A stretch of 64,000 nt of DNA from Nitrosomonadales bacterium (GTDB lineage Bacteria > Pseudomonadota > Gammaproteobacteria > Burkholderiales > Gallionellaceae): assembly GCA_016214695.1 (NCBI GenBank), contig JACRNY010000001.1, positions 1,116,001 through 1,180,000 of the forward strand, in the 5' to 3' direction. Under the pieces are notes generated by a model that did not search any database, was not told where the DNA came from, and saw nothing but the letters and a program-made list of their open reading frames with translations. The position numbers and the translations under genes were made by a program. Of this stretch, positions 25,367 through 35,127 are shown piece after piece. Numbering within the stretch: the stretch's first letter is position 1; every line of letters starts with the position of its first letter.

Positions 25367-26218
25367 TCAACGGAATACGATGGTCTTATTGCCGCATACC
25401 AGCACGCGGTCCTCGACATGGTAGCGCAATCCGCGCGACAGGACCGTCTTCTCGATGTCGCGGCCGTAACGTACCAGATCGTCCACCGTGTCGCCATGGT
25501 CGATGCGTACCGTGTCCTGCTCGATGATGGGCCCGGCATCCAGTTCATCGGTGACGTAGTGGCAGGTCGCGCCGATGAGTTTGACGCCGCGCAGATAGGC
25601 CTGATGGTAGGGCTTGGCGCCGACGAAGGAAGGCAGGAAGCTGTGATGGATATTGATGATGCGTCCGGTGAAGCGCTGGCATAGCGATGGCGGCAGGATC
25701 TGCATGAAGCGCGCCAGCACCATGCTGTCGCCGCGGTGCTGTTCGAACAACGCGGCGATCCTGTCGAAAGCGGCGGCTTTGTCGGTCATGTCGACATGGA
25801 TGAAGGGGATGCCGTGCCATTCGACGAAGCTGCGCAGATCCTCGTGGTTGGAGATGACGCAGGGTATATCTACCTGAAGTTCGCCGCTGCGCCAGCGGTG
25901 CAGCAGGTCGTCCAGACAATGGTCCTGCTTGCTCACCAGCACCACCAGCCGTTTCTTGATGGCCGAGTCGGAAAGCTGCCAGGTCATCCTGAACTCGTCC
26001 GCCAGCGCGGCGAAGCGGCGGCGGAACTCGTCCGCATCGAACGGCAGCGAATCGGCGCGTATCTCCTGGCGCATGAAGAAATGCTGCGCCTCCTGCTCGG
26101 TGTGATAGCTCGCCTCGACGATGAAGCCGCCATGCTGCGCGATGAAGCCGGTGACCGCCGCGATGATGCCGGAGCGGTCGGGGCAGGAGATGGTGAGGGT
26201 GTAGTGGCGGGTGGTCAT
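25367..26218 (-). CDS. purU: Formyltetrahydrofolate deformylase PurU
   Basis: 283 residues from the ATG at 26218 (MTTRHYTLTISCPDRSG). An N-terminal ACT domain (about 1-85) is followed by a formyltransferase-type domain with the Asn/His/Asp catalytic set in IINIHHSFLPSF and DELDAGPII. PurU hydrolyses 10-formyl-THF to formate and THF, supplying formate to PurT and balancing one-carbon units. A longer frame upstream overlaps the murI end and has no ACT-like start, so I reject it. Confidence 0.95.
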   Translation of the reverse strand: MTTRHYTLTISCPDRSGIIAAVTGFIAQHGGFIVEASYHTEQEAQHFFMRQEIRADSLPFDADEFRRRFAALADEFRMTWQLSDSAIKKRLVVLVSKQDHCLDDLLHRWRSGELQVDIPCVISNHEDLRSFVEWHGIPFIHVDMTDKAAAFDRIAALFEQHRGDSMVLARFMQILPPSLCQRFTGRIINIHHSFLPSFVGAKPYHQAYLRGVKLIGATCHYVTDELDAGPIIEQDTVRIDHGDTVDDLVRYGRDIEKTVLSRGLRYHVEDRVLVCGNKTIVFR

Positions 26219-26271
26219 GCAAGTGTTCCTGAAGATGGCTGCGGCAGATTGTAGCGAAAATATCCGCTGGC

Positions 26272-27087
26272 CTATGAAAAGTCCCGGGGTAATTGTTGCA
26301 CGACGACCTCCTTGCCCCACAAACCCGACATGATGCGCGTGGCCTGCTCCGCATCGCCGCTGCTGTAGAAGGTCTCCGTTCCGGCGACACCGACAACCAC
26401 GCGCGGCGGCAGTTCGGTATCGACACGCCGTTTCAGCTCGCGCGCCACCGCCGCGCCGGTGTCCACCAGCGCGACATCTGCGCCCACTACCTCGCGGATG
26501 AGCGGCGCGAGGAAGGGATAGTGCGTGCAGCCGAGGATCAGGGTGTCGGCGTCCTGTTTGAGCAAAGGCTCGGTGTAACGCTCGACGAGGCGGCGTGCTT
26601 CAGGACCGTGCAAGTCTCCGCGCTCCACCACTTCCACCAGGCCGGGACAGCCCTGGGTGACGATCTTGACGTTGCCCGCGTACTTTTCCAGCAGGGCGGC
26701 GAAGCGTGCGCTCTCCAGCGTGCCGACGGTCGCCAGCACCCCGACCACGCCGTTCCTGGTCGCCGCGACGGCGGGTTTGACCGCCGGCTCCATCGCCACG
26801 ATCGGCAGTTTGTGGAATTTGAGGCGCAGGGCGTGCGCTGCTGCCGCAGTGGCGGTGTTGCAGGCGATGACGATGGCCTCGGCACCCTGACTGAGCAGGA
26901 AGCGGGTGAGTGCGAGCGAACGCGCCTCGATGTACAGCGGTGATTTGTCGCCGTAGGGCACATGGCCGGAATCGGCCACGTAGATCAGGTCGGCATCCGG
27001 CAGGGCGGCGCGGATGTGCTGCAGCACGGAGAGCCCGCCCACGCCGGAATCGAAAACACCGATGGTTCTGGTAGATGATGCCATCAC
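26272..27087 (-). CDS. murI: Glutamate racemase MurI
   Basis: 271 residues. The two catalytic cysteines are in IACNTATAA (about 76) and LGCTHYPFL (about 187), and the N-terminal GVFDSGVGGLSVL is present. It makes D-glutamate for peptidoglycan. Two adjacent ATGs (27087, 27084) are possible starts. A MITE-like element lies immediately upstream, between murI and ybiT, and could affect its expression. Confidence 0.96.
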   Translation of the reverse strand: MMASSTRTIGVFDSGVGGLSVLQHIRAALPDADLIYVADSGHVPYGDKSPLYIEARSLALTRFLLSQGAEAIVIACNTATAAAAHALRLKFHKLPIVAMEPAVKPAVAATRNGVVGVLATVGTLESARFAALLEKYAGNVKIVTQGCPGLVEVVERGDLHGPEARRLVERYTEPLLKQDADTLILGCTHYPFLAPLIREVVGADVALVDTGAAVARELKRRVDTELPPRVVVGVAGTETFYSSGDAEQATRIMSGLWGKEVVVQQLPRDFS

Positions 27088-27096
27088 TCAATTCCC

Positions 27097-27219
27097 CGTC
27101 ATTCCCGCGCAGGCGGGAATCCAGTTGATTCGTGAACACCGCGTAGCGGGACAACTGTTGGCTTTGTCCGCTTCGCGGAATTGTTTCAATGCTGGATTCC
27201 CGCCTGCGCGGGAATGACG
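27097..27219. mobile_element. MITE-like element with 28-base terminal inverted repeats (copy B)
   Basis: It has the same 28-base ends as the element at 11867-11978 (CGTCATTCCCGCGCAGG... and its complement). The 67-base centre contains a further hairpin (TCCGCTTCGCGGA) that also occurs in related form in copy A (TCCGCGAAGCGGA). No coding sequence. It occupies the whole murI-ybiT spacer. Confidence 0.8.
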
Positions 27220-27228
27220 GCATATCAT

Positions 27229-28824
27229 TTATTCCACCATCTGGTCGCGCAGGAATTCCTCATAAGTGCCGTGGTAGTCGTTCACGCCCTTGGCCGAGAT
27301 CTCGATGATGCGCGTCGCCAGCGAAGAAACGAATTCGCGGTCATGCGACACGAACACCAGCGTGCCCTTGTACAGGTCGAGCGCGGTGTTGAGCGACTCG
27401 ATGGCTTCCATGTCCATATGGTTGGTCGGCTCGTCCATCAGCAGCACGTTGGGCTTGGCCAGCATCAGCTTGCCGAACAGCATGCGGCCCTTCTCGCCGC
27501 CGGACAGCACCTTCACTTTTTTCTTCACGTCGTCGCCGGAGAACAGCAAACGACCCAGCGTGCCGCGCACCACCTGGTCGTCGTCGGAAGGGCCGCGCCA
27601 GTCCGTCATCCATTCCATCATGGTTTTGTCTTCGGCGAAATCGGCGGCGTGGTCCTGCGCGTAGTAGCCAAGCTTGGCCTTGTCCGTCCATTTGATCGTG
27701 CCGGTGTCCGGTTGCAGATCGCCCGCCAGGCAACGCAGCAGTGTCGTTTTACCGATACCGTTCGGGCCGATGATGGCGACGCGCTCACCTGCCTCGATGC
27801 GGAAGTTGACGTTGGAGAACAGCATGCGGTCGTAGCCCTTGGCCATCTTCTGCACTTCCACGGCGGTGCGATGCAGCTTGTCGCGCTCGTCGTACTCGAA
27901 GCGGATGAACGGGTACTGGCGGCTGGAGGGTTTGATGTCCTCGATCTTGATCTTGTCGATCTGGCGCGCGCGCGAGGTGGCCTGCTTGGCCTTGGAGGCG
28001 TTGGCCGAGAAACGCGCCACGAAGGCTTTCAGCTCGGCGACCTTTTCCTTGGCCTTGGCATTGTCGGCAGATTGCTGCTCGCGTGCCTGCGTGGAAGCCA
28101 GCATGTAATCGTTGTAGTTGCCCGGATAGATGGTGATCTTGCCGTAGTCCAGGTCGGCCATGTGCGTGCACACGCTGTTCAGGAAGTGGCGGTCGTGCGA
28201 GATGATCACCATCGTCGAGTTGCGCGCGTTGAGGATGTCTTCCAGCCAGCGGATGGTGTTGATGTCCAGGTTGTTGGTCGGCTCGTCCAGCAGCAGGATG
28301 TCGGGATTGGAGAACAGCGCTTGTGCCAGCAGTACGCGCAGCTTGAAGCCGGGTGCCACCGCGCTCATGTTGCCATTGTGCAATTCGATGGCGATGCCCA
28401 GGCCCAGCAGCAATTCGCCCGCGCGCGCTTCGGCGGTGTAGCCGTCGTATTCGGCAAAGGTCGCCTCGAGGTCGGCGGCGCGCATGTAGTCTTCTTCCGA
28501 GGCATCGGGATTGGCGTAGATCGCATCGCGCTCGCTCATCGCCGCCCACATCTCGTCGTGCCCCATCATCACCACATCCAGCACGCGCTTGTCTTCGTAG
28601 GCGAACTGGTCCTGGCGCAATTTACCGAGGCGCTCGGTCTTGTCCAGCATGACCTCGCCGGAGCTTTGTTCCAGATCGCCGCCGAGGATCTTCATGAAGG
28701 TGGACTTGCCGCAGCCGTTGGCGCCGATCAGGCCGTAACGGTTGCCGTCGCCGAACTTGACCGAAACGTTCTCGAACAACGGCTTGGCGCCGAACTGCAT
28801 GGTGATATTTGCTGTGGAAAGCAT
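27229..28824 (-). CDS. ybiT: ABC-F family ATPase YbiT
   Basis: 531 residues with two ABC domains and no membrane segment. Walker A motifs are GANGCGKST (about 35) and GPNGIGKTT (about 350); the signature [14 protein letters not shown] and [10 protein letters not shown] are in the second half. The N-terminal half ([31 protein letters not shown]) closely follows E. coli YbiT, an ABC-F protein acting on the ribosome. The linker is rich in basic residues ([12 protein letters not shown]). Divergent from the next gene. Confidence 0.93.
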   Translation of the reverse strand: MLSTANITMQFGAKPLFENVSVKFGDGNRYGLIGANGCGKSTFMKILGGDLEQSSGEVMLDKTERLGKLRQDQFAYEDKRVLDVVMMGHDEMWAAMSERDAIYANPDASEEDYMRAADLEATFAEYDGYTAEARAGELLLGLGIAIELHNGNMSAVAPGFKLRVLLAQALFSNPDILLLDEPTNNLDINTIRWLEDILNARNSTMVIISHDRHFLNSVCTHMADLDYGKITIYPGNYNDYMLASTQAREQQSADNAKAKEKVAELKAFVARFSANASKAKQATSRARQIDKIKIEDIKPSSRQYPFIRFEYDERDKLHRTAVEVQKMAKGYDRMLFSNVNFRIEAGERVAIIGPNGIGKTTLLRCLAGDLQPDTGTIKWTDKAKLGYYAQDHAADFAEDKTMMEWMTDWRGPSDDDQVVRGTLGRLLFSGDDVKKKVKVLSGGEKGRMLFGKLMLAKPNVLLMDEPTNHMDMEAIESLNTALDLYKGTLVFVSHDREFVSSLATRIIEISAKGVNDYHGTYEEFLRDQMVE

Positions 28825-28947
28825 GAAAAATCCGGATTCTGAAAAATTTGGAGCGCGATTCTAACACCGCACGCGCTATCTTCCGAACTTGAGCCGGGCG
28901 ATGGCGCTATCGGCTAAAATGCGCCGTGCGGTTTAGAGGATAGGGAT

Positions 28948-29256
28948 ATGGTTCGCAACATTGCAATATTTTGCCTGCTGCTGCTGCCGTTTTCCGCAAG
29001 TGCGGCTTCGCTTGCAGATGATCTCGCGCCGGGCACACCGTATTATTTCGACAGTTTCGATCCCGGGCAGCGCCCATGGACTCCCGGACAACATCTGAAT
29101 ATCGAAGAAGTCTTCAAAAATTACCAGTATTACGAGATTGTGCTTGATCAGGGTGGCGGTGGAATGACAGTCAACCACTACATCCGGGGCAGCAAGGCGG
29201 GCAGTGAAAAATATCGGGTATTGCCGGACGGCTCGCTACAGAAAAATGACCGATGA
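28948..29256 (+). CDS. Small exported protein of unknown function
   Basis: 102 residues. A clear signal peptide (MVRNIAIFCLLLLPFSASAA) leads to a mature part of about 82 residues with no cysteine, so it is not a lipoprotein. Features are PYYFDSFDPGQRPW, NYQYYEIVLDQGGGGM and a tail YRVLPDGSLQK. I do not recognise the family. GAGGATAGGG precedes the ATG. The 138 bases after it, before the next gene, hold no recognisable element. Confidence 0.7.
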   Translation: MVRNIAIFCLLLLPFSASAASLADDLAPGTPYYFDSFDPGQRPWTPGQHLNIEEVFKNYQYYEIVLDQGGGGMTVNHYIRGSKAGSEKYRVLPDGSLQKNDR

Positions 29257-29394
29257 TTCAGGCTTAACACCTCTCAAACCATGGAAATAAGGCCTTGCTG
29301 CGCCAGCCCGGGCAGGTGCGATAAAAGTGGCTCGGCTCGAAATACTTCCTGGTTTACACTGCCGCCTTTCTGAAACGCCTTCCAAGCAAACACC

Positions 29395-30099
29395 ATGAGC
29401 GAAAGCATCCTCAACGTCGGCCCGCTGATCAACAATGCCAATGACGGGCTGAGCGAACAAGAGCGCAACGGCATGAAGCGTCATCTCGCCGAAAAGCTGC
29501 AGCAACTCGACGCGATGTCCAGCGCCGAACCTTTGCCGCGCGCACGATTGCAACTGGACATCGCCGAGGCTTTGATCGCGCTGGAGCGCAAGAAAGAAGC
29601 CTGGGACATCGCGCGCGAGGCCTTCATCACCGCCATGCGCCAGGAATCGTGGGCTGATGCGGTGGAAGCCTGCGACGTGCTCTACCAGGCAGGACAAAAG
29701 GATTCCATCGCGGCGCTGGGCATGGGCATCTGGCTGGCCGTCACCTTCCCGGTCGATCCCGAGCTGACCGTGGCCATGCTGATCCATGTGGTCGACGAGA
29801 CGCCGGACGATTCCGATGGCGCTGCCGTGGCGGCGATCACCGCGCGCTACGTGGTCGATCTGCGCGCCGCGGACGACAGGCACGAGAACCTGTGCTTCCT
29901 CGTCGATAACCTCATCTCCATGGTGGCCAAGCGCCACAGCAACGTGCAGGACCAGGATGCGATGAGCCGCTGGCTGGACCGGCTGGAATTGCGCGAGCCG
30001 CGGGTGTTCCTGCCGCGCCTGGCCCAGGTCGTGGATGCCATCGTCGGCGACAGATGGTGGTTCGACCGTGACGAATTGCGCAACAGACTGCCCGACTAG
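29395..30099 (+). CDS. Helical cytoplasmic protein of unknown function
   Basis: 234 residues, no signal peptide or membrane helix. The sequence is mostly amphipathic helices (ARLQLDIAEALIALERKKEAWDIAREAF, split around residue 60) that resemble a TPR-like array, plus a C-terminal WWFDRDELRNRL. I do not recognise the family. It stands alone 71 bases before gshA on the same strand; a link to glutathione synthesis would be a guess. Confidence 0.75.
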   Translation: MSESILNVGPLINNANDGLSEQERNGMKRHLAEKLQQLDAMSSAEPLPRARLQLDIAEALIALERKKEAWDIAREAFITAMRQESWADAVEACDVLYQAGQKDSIAALGMGIWLAVTFPVDPELTVAMLIHVVDETPDDSDGAAVAAITARYVVDLRAADDRHENLCFLVDNLISMVAKRHSNVQDQDAMSRWLDRLELREPRVFLPRLAQVVDAIVGDRWWFDRDELRNRLPD

Positions 30100-30170
30100 T
30101 TGCACGGGTGGTTTCGTCTGGTCCCTGTCAAATCGGCTAGAATGACTGTATCGATTTCTCAGGCAGTCCT

Positions 30171-31445
30171 ATGGTCCCGCATCTCACTACCGCACTCAAA
30201 GGCCCCTTGCTCGAACTTGAGCGTCGCTTCCTCAGCGAACAGACCGCCATCGAGCGCTGGTTCCGCACGCAATGGCTGGAGCACACCATCCCGTTCTACA
30301 GCTCGGTCGATCTGCGCAACAGCGGCTTCAAGCTCGCTCCCGTGGATACCAACCTGTTTCCCGGCGGTTTCAACAATCTGAGTCCGGACTTCATGTCGTT
30401 GTGCGTGCAGGCCGCGCAGAGCGCCATCGAGAAGATCTGCCCGGAGGCGCGCGGCGCCTTGCTGATCCCCGAGAACCACACGCGCAACCAGTTCTACCTG
30501 CAGAACGTGGCGCATCTTTCGCTGATCCTGCGCAACGCCGGGCTTAAAGTCCGCATCGGCAGTCTGTTGCCGGAGATCACGCAGCCGACCAAACTGGAAC
30601 TGCCCAACGGCGCCTCGCTCACACTGGAGCCCATCGTGCGCACCGGCAACCGTCTCGGCCTCAGCGACGGTTTCGATCCCTGCGTGGTGCTGCTCAACAA
30701 CGACCTTTCCGCCGGTGTGCCGGACTTGCTGAAAAACCTGGAGCAAGCCGTGTTGCCGCCGCTGGAGGCGGGCTGGACGACGCGGCGCAAGTCCAGACAC
30801 TTCGCCGCTTACGACAAGGTGGCCGACGACTTCGCCAAGCTGCTCAACATCGATCCCTGGCTGATCAACCCGTATTTCGCGGTATGCGACAAAGTGGATT
30901 TCCACGCGCGCACCGGCGAGGACTGTCTCGCGGGACAAGTAGACTTTGTGCTGCAACGGATACGCGCGAAATATGCCGAATACGGCGTGAAAGACGACCC
31001 CTTCGTCATCGTCAAGGCCGATGCGGGTACTTACGGCATGGGCATCATGACAGTGAAGGATGCCAGCGAGGTGCGCGACCTCAACCGCAAACAGCGCAAC
31101 AAGATGGCGGTGGTGAAGGAAGGCCTGCAGGTCTCCGACGTGCTGGTGCAGGAAGGCGTCTACACCTTCGAGGACATAGCCGGCGCGGTCGCCGAGCCGG
31201 TCATCTACATGGTCGATCACTTCGTGGTCGGCGGTTTCTATCGCGTCCACACCGGACGCGGCGTGGACGAGAACCTCAACGCCCCGGGCATGAGCTTCTC
31301 GCCGCTGGCCTTTGAGTCCTGCTGCGCTTTCCCCAACCCCGACTGCGCACCCGACGATACCCCCAACCGCTTCTACGCTTACGGTGTGGTGGGCAGGCTG
31401 GCGATGCTGGCGGCGGCCATCGAGATCGAGGAAATGATCGCTTGA
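30171..31445 (+). CDS. gshA: Glutamate-cysteine ligase, Acidithiobacillus-type GshA
   Basis: 424 residues. The sequence matches the separate glutamate-cysteine ligase family first described from Acidithiobacillus ferrooxidans and found in Nitrosomonas and relatives, not E. coli GshA. Recognisable blocks are SVDLRNSGFKLAPVDTNLFPGGFNN near the start (about 44-68), and FVIVKADAGTYGMGIM (about 278-293), an ATP-grasp-like segment. It makes gamma-glutamylcysteine, the first step to glutathione. The stop overlaps the TTG start of apbE. Confidence 0.88.
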   Translation: MVPHLTTALKGPLLELERRFLSEQTAIERWFRTQWLEHTIPFYSSVDLRNSGFKLAPVDTNLFPGGFNNLSPDFMSLCVQAAQSAIEKICPEARGALLIPENHTRNQFYLQNVAHLSLILRNAGLKVRIGSLLPEITQPTKLELPNGASLTLEPIVRTGNRLGLSDGFDPCVVLLNNDLSAGVPDLLKNLEQAVLPPLEAGWTTRRKSRHFAAYDKVADDFAKLLNIDPWLINPYFAVCDKVDFHARTGEDCLAGQVDFVLQRIRAKYAEYGVKDDPFVIVKADAGTYGMGIMTVKDASEVRDLNRKQRNKMAVVKEGLQVSDVLVQEGVYTFEDIAGAVAEPVIYMVDHFVVGGFYRVHTGRGVDENLNAPGMSFSPLAFESCCAFPNPDCAPDDTPNRFYAYGVVGRLAMLAAAIEIEEMIA

Positions 31446-32488
31446 CCATCCTGTCCCGCCTGGCTGCACTGTTGTTAGCCTTGCTGCTCGGCGCCTGCGG
31501 CAAGGAGCCGTTCTACCAGGAACAGGCCTACGTCTTCGGCACGCAGGTGGACGTGAGCATCTACGGCGCGGATGAAACGAAAGCGCGCGCAGCGACCGTC
31601 GCCGTGATGCACGAATTCCAGCGCCTGCACGACATGTTGCACGCCTGGAAACCTTCCGAACTGAGCGAACTCAATGCAGCCATCGCACAAGGCAGGAGCA
31701 AACAAGTCTCTCCCGAACTGGCCGCGATGCTGAAGGATGCGGCGCAGGTCTCGGTGCAATCGGGTGGCCTGTTCAACCCGGCCATCGGCGGACTCATCCA
31801 GACCTGGGGCTTCCAGGCGGACGATTTTCAGCCTGTGCTGCCGGATGCGAAGAAGGTCGCGGCATTGGTGAAGGCGAAACCGCAGCTGAGCGACCTTTCC
31901 ATTCTTTCGCATATTGCCTGGAAAACGGTTTCTAGCCGCAACCGCGCTGTCAAACTCGACCTCGGCGGCTACGCCAAGGGCTACGCGCTGGACCGCGCCG
32001 CCGCCATCCTCAAACAGCAAGGCATCCACAACGCACTCATCAACATCGGCGGCAACGTGATGGCGCTGGGCGCGCGCGGTGCGCGTCCCTGGATGGTCGG
32101 CATCCAGCACCCGCGCCGGTCGGGGCCGCTGGCCATCCTGGAACTGCGCGATGGCGAGGCCATCGGTACTTCGGGCGACTACCAGCGCTACTTCGATCTG
32201 GACGGCAAACGCTACTGTCACCTGATCGATCCCCGCAGCGGTTATCCCGTGCAGGATGTGCAGGCCGTCACCATCCTCGTCCGCGGCGAGCATGCTGGCT
32301 TGCGCTCGGACTCCAATTCGAAGCCGCTTTTCATTGCCGGAACACAGGGCTGGCGGGATGCCGCGCATGACATTCTGCTCGAAGAAGCCCTGCTGATCGA
32401 CGGGCAAGGCGTGGTGCATCTCACCGCCAGCATGCAGAAACGGCTAAAATTCACGGATGAAGCCACCCGCCGCGAGGTCGTGCAATGA
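31442..32488 (+). CDS. apbE: FAD:protein FMN transferase ApbE (lipoprotein)
   Basis: 348 residues. The only start that keeps the signal peptide is a TTG at 31442, overlapping the gshA stop (TTGA). The lipobox LLGAC places the mature N-terminal Cys at about residue 18, so the protein is a membrane-anchored periplasmic enzyme. Family motifs GGYAKGYALDRA, GTSGDYQRYF and HLIDPRSGYP are present. It attaches FMN to Thr of flavoproteins such as NqrB/C or RnfG. Overlaps the next gene by ATGA. Confidence 0.92.
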   Translation: MTILSRLAALLLALLLGACGKEPFYQEQAYVFGTQVDVSIYGADETKARAATVAVMHEFQRLHDMLHAWKPSELSELNAAIAQGRSKQVSPELAAMLKDAAQVSVQSGGLFNPAIGGLIQTWGFQADDFQPVLPDAKKVAALVKAKPQLSDLSILSHIAWKTVSSRNRAVKLDLGGYAKGYALDRAAAILKQQGIHNALINIGGNVMALGARGARPWMVGIQHPRRSGPLAILELRDGEAIGTSGDYQRYFDLDGKRYCHLIDPRSGYPVQDVQAVTILVRGEHAGLRSDSNSKPLFIAGTQGWRDAAHDILLEEALLIDGQGVVHLTASMQKRLKFTDEATRREVVQ

Positions 32489-32685
32489 GCCATGACGATC
32501 CCCTGCAGCAGAACATCCGCCGCACCGCCGGTTTGCATGCGCTGAAGAAGATCAGCGCCATCGTGGACGAGGAGAACCGCAACGATGCGGCCAGGGCAAA
32601 TGCGCTGCGCTGGCTGTTGCGCTACGGCCTGATCGTGCTGCTGCTCGTCATGGCGGTGTTGGCGTATTTAATGGGAGTGTATTGA
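32485..32685 (+). CDS. Small single-pass inner-membrane protein of unknown function
   Basis: 66 residues: a charged N-terminal part (about 1-42) and one membrane helix (about 45-63, GLIVLLLVMAVLAYLMGVY). Its start overlaps the apbE stop (ATGA) and its stop abuts the TTG start of the EIIA gene, so it is tightly embedded in the operon. Family not recognised. Confidence 0.75.
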   Translation: MSHDDPLQQNIRRTAGLHALKKISAIVDEENRNDAARANALRWLLRYGLIVLLLVMAVLAYLMGVY

Positions 32686-33108
32686 TTGGTCGGTATCCTG
32701 CTTATCACGCATAACGGTCTGGGCGACAGCCTGATCGATTGCATACGCCATGTATTGGGCAAGGTGCCGCCGCACCTCAAATCGCTGTCGGTGCTGGCGG
32801 ACGACGATCCGGCCGGCAAGGAAGCCGAGGCCCGCGCGCTCATCGCCCAGCTCGACGAAGGCGACGGCGTGCTGCTGTTATCCGATGTGTACGGGGCGAC
32901 GCCCTGCAACATCGCCAAACGCGTCTGCATGCCGGGACGCGTCGAGGGTGTGGCCGGAGTGAATCTGCCGATGCTGTTGCGCGTGGCCTGTTATACCAAC
33001 AAGCCGCTGGCGGAGCTGGTGCAGCGCGCGCTGGAAGGCGGCAAGGAATGTATCGTTACCATTGAATCGGAAGGCTCAGATGCAGCAACAGGATGCGCAA
33101 ATCATTAA
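32686..33108 (+). CDS. PTS system EIIA component, mannose type
   Basis: 140 residues starting at a TTG (32686) directly after the preceding stop; the reading MVGILLITHNGLGDSLI is the standard EIIA-Man N-terminus with the phosphorylated His at residue 9. LLSDVYGATPCNIA is the second conserved block. It accepts phosphate from HPr. No EIIB, C or D gene is in the window, so it probably has a regulatory role, as in other betaproteobacteria. It overlaps ptsH by 29 bases. Confidence 0.88.
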   Translation: MVGILLITHNGLGDSLIDCIRHVLGKVPPHLKSLSVLADDDPAGKEAEARALIAQLDEGDGVLLLSDVYGATPCNIAKRVCMPGRVEGVAGVNLPMLLRVACYTNKPLAELVQRALEGGKECIVTIESEGSDAATGCANH

Positions 33109-33349
33109 CAAGCTCGGGCTGCATGCCCGCGCTTCCGCCAAACTCACCCAGCTCGCCTCGCAATATCCCTGCGAAGTGTGGCTGTCGCGCAACGGGCGCC
33201 GCGTGAATGCGAAGAGCATCATGGGCGTGATGATGCTGGCCGCCGCCAAGGGCTCGACCATCACCATCGAGACCACCGGCGACAAGGAACAGGAAGCGAT
33301 GACCGCGCTCGTCGCACTGATCAACGACTATTTCGGAGAAGGCGAGTGA
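33080..33349 (+). CDS. ptsH: Phosphocarrier protein HPr
   Basis: 89 residues from the ATG at 33080, preceded by GGAAGG inside the EIIA gene; a TTG at 33062 is less likely. The active His15 lies in KLGLHARAS and the regulatory Ser46 in AKSIMGVM. It carries phosphate from EI to EIIA. The presence of Ser46 leaves open control by an HPr kinase, which is not in this window. Confidence 0.95.
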   Translation: MQQQDAQIINKLGLHARASAKLTQLASQYPCEVWLSRNGRRVNAKSIMGVMMLAAAKGSTITIETTGDKEQEAMTALVALINDYFGEGE

Positions 33350-35073
33350 GTTTTACCCTACACGGTCTTCCAGTCTCCAGCGGCATCGCCATCGGCCATG
33401 CCCACCTGGTCTCCAACACCTCGCTTGAGGTATCGCACTATGTGCTGCCCAAGCATCTGGTGCACGAGGAGGTCGAGCGCCTGGACAACGCGCTGGAGAC
33501 CACGCGCAAGGAATTGAGCGCATTGCGCCAGCAACGCCCGCAACAGGCCGCTGCCGAGTTCGACGCCTTCCTCGACCTGCACCTGATGATCCTCGGCGAC
33601 GAACATATCAGCAAGGCGGCACGCGAGATGGTGGCGGCCGAGCATTGCAACGCCGAGTGGGCGCTGAAGACCCAGATGGACGAACTGGTGGCCCAGTTCG
33701 AGGCGTTCGAAGATGCCTACCTGCGCGAACGCAAGACCGATGTGATGCAAGTGGTCGAGCGCGTGCTGAAGACGCTCAACGGCCAGTCCGGCCACACGCC
33801 GCCCGCTGCCAAGCATGATGTGGAGATGATCCTGGTCGCGCACGATGTGAGCCCCGCCGACCTGATCCAGCTCAAGCCGCACCAGTTCTCCGCCATCCTC
33901 ACCGACCTGGGCGGCGCGACCTCGCACACCGCCATCGTGGCGCGCGGCCTCAACACGCCTTGCGTGGTCGGTCTGCATCACGCGCGTGAACTCATCAAAG
34001 ACCACGACATGCTCATCGTCGACGGCGAGCAGGGCGTGGTCATCGTCGACCCGGACAAGCACCTGCTGGCCGAGTACAAGCTGCGCAAGAGCCAGTGGGA
34101 ACTGGAGCGCCAGAAGCTCAAGCGCCTGAAGACCGCGCACGCCGACACGCTGGACGGCACGCATATCGAACTGCACGCCAACATCGAGATGCCGCACGAC
34201 CTGCCGGATGTGAAAGAGAACGGCGCTACCGGCATCGGCCTGTTCCGCAGCGAGTTCCTGTTCCTCAACCGCGATGTGTTGCCGGACGAGGAAGAGCAGT
34301 TCAACGCCTACCGCGAGGTGATCGAGGGTATGGACGGCCTGCCGGTCACCATCCGCACCTACGACCTGGGCGCGGACAAGCAACTCAAAGGAGTGACCCG
34401 CGTCGCCAGCAACCCGGCGCTGGGCCTGCGCGCCATCCGCCTGTGCCTGGCCGAACCGCAGCTGTTCCGCACGCAGTTGCGCGCGCTGCTGCGCGCCTCG
34501 GCTTACGGCAACCTGAAGATCCTCGTGCCCATGCTCTCCGGTGCCGCGGAGATCAATCAGACGCTGCAATTCATCGAGGGAGCGAAACAGAGCCTCGCCA
34601 ACCAGGGCATCGCCTACAACCCCAATGTGCCGATCGGCGGCATGATCGAGATCCCCGCGGCGGCCCTGGCACTGAACTCGTTCATCAAGAAACTGGACTT
34701 CCTCTCCATCGGCACCAACGACCTGATCCAGTACACACTTGCGATCGACCGTACCGACGAGGAGGTCGCGCATCTGTACGATCCCCTGCATCCCGCCGTG
34801 TTGCAGCTGCTGGCACTGGTCATCGGCAGCGCCAACAAGGCCGGCGTACCGGTCTCGGTGTGCGGCGAGATGGCCGGTGAACTGGCCTACACCCGCCTGC
34901 TGCTCGGCCTCGGCCTGCGCCAGTTCTCCATGCACCCGGCGCAACTGCTCGGCACCAAGCAGCGCGTGCTCACCACCAGCCTGCCGGAGATCACTCCGCT
35001 GGTGCAAAAGATCATGCGTGCCGACGACCCGATGAAGATACGCGACCTGCTAGACAAGCTGAATACCGCTTAG
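33346..35073 (+). CDS. ptsI: Phosphoenolpyruvate-protein phosphotransferase (Enzyme I)
   Basis: 575 residues from a GTG at 33346, which overlaps the ptsH stop by four bases and follows GGAGAAGG. The reading frame is open further upstream, but that part is the shadow of ptsH. The phosphorylated His is in GGATSHTAIVARG (about residue 192). The PEP-binding C-terminal half has GIGLFRSEFLFL, LDFLSIGTNDLIQYTLAIDR and the Cys of VCGEMAG. It starts the phosphate relay PEP-EI-HPr-EIIA. Confidence 0.96.
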   Translation: MSFTLHGLPVSSGIAIGHAHLVSNTSLEVSHYVLPKHLVHEEVERLDNALETTRKELSALRQQRPQQAAAEFDAFLDLHLMILGDEHISKAAREMVAAEHCNAEWALKTQMDELVAQFEAFEDAYLRERKTDVMQVVERVLKTLNGQSGHTPPAAKHDVEMILVAHDVSPADLIQLKPHQFSAILTDLGGATSHTAIVARGLNTPCVVGLHHARELIKDHDMLIVDGEQGVVIVDPDKHLLAEYKLRKSQWELERQKLKRLKTAHADTLDGTHIELHANIEMPHDLPDVKENGATGIGLFRSEFLFLNRDVLPDEEEQFNAYREVIEGMDGLPVTIRTYDLGADKQLKGVTRVASNPALGLRAIRLCLAEPQLFRTQLRALLRASAYGNLKILVPMLSGAAEINQTLQFIEGAKQSLANQGIAYNPNVPIGGMIEIPAAALALNSFIKKLDFLSIGTNDLIQYTLAIDRTDEEVAHLYDPLHPAVLQLLALVIGSANKAGVPVSVCGEMAGELAYTRLLLGLGLRQFSMHPAQLLGTKQRVLTTSLPEITPLVQKIMRADDPMKIRDLLDKLNTA

Positions 35074-35127
35074 GCCGCCTGTAGGGCCTGTGGTTGACAG
35101 GTTTCTGCAAAACACGGACACTTCGTC

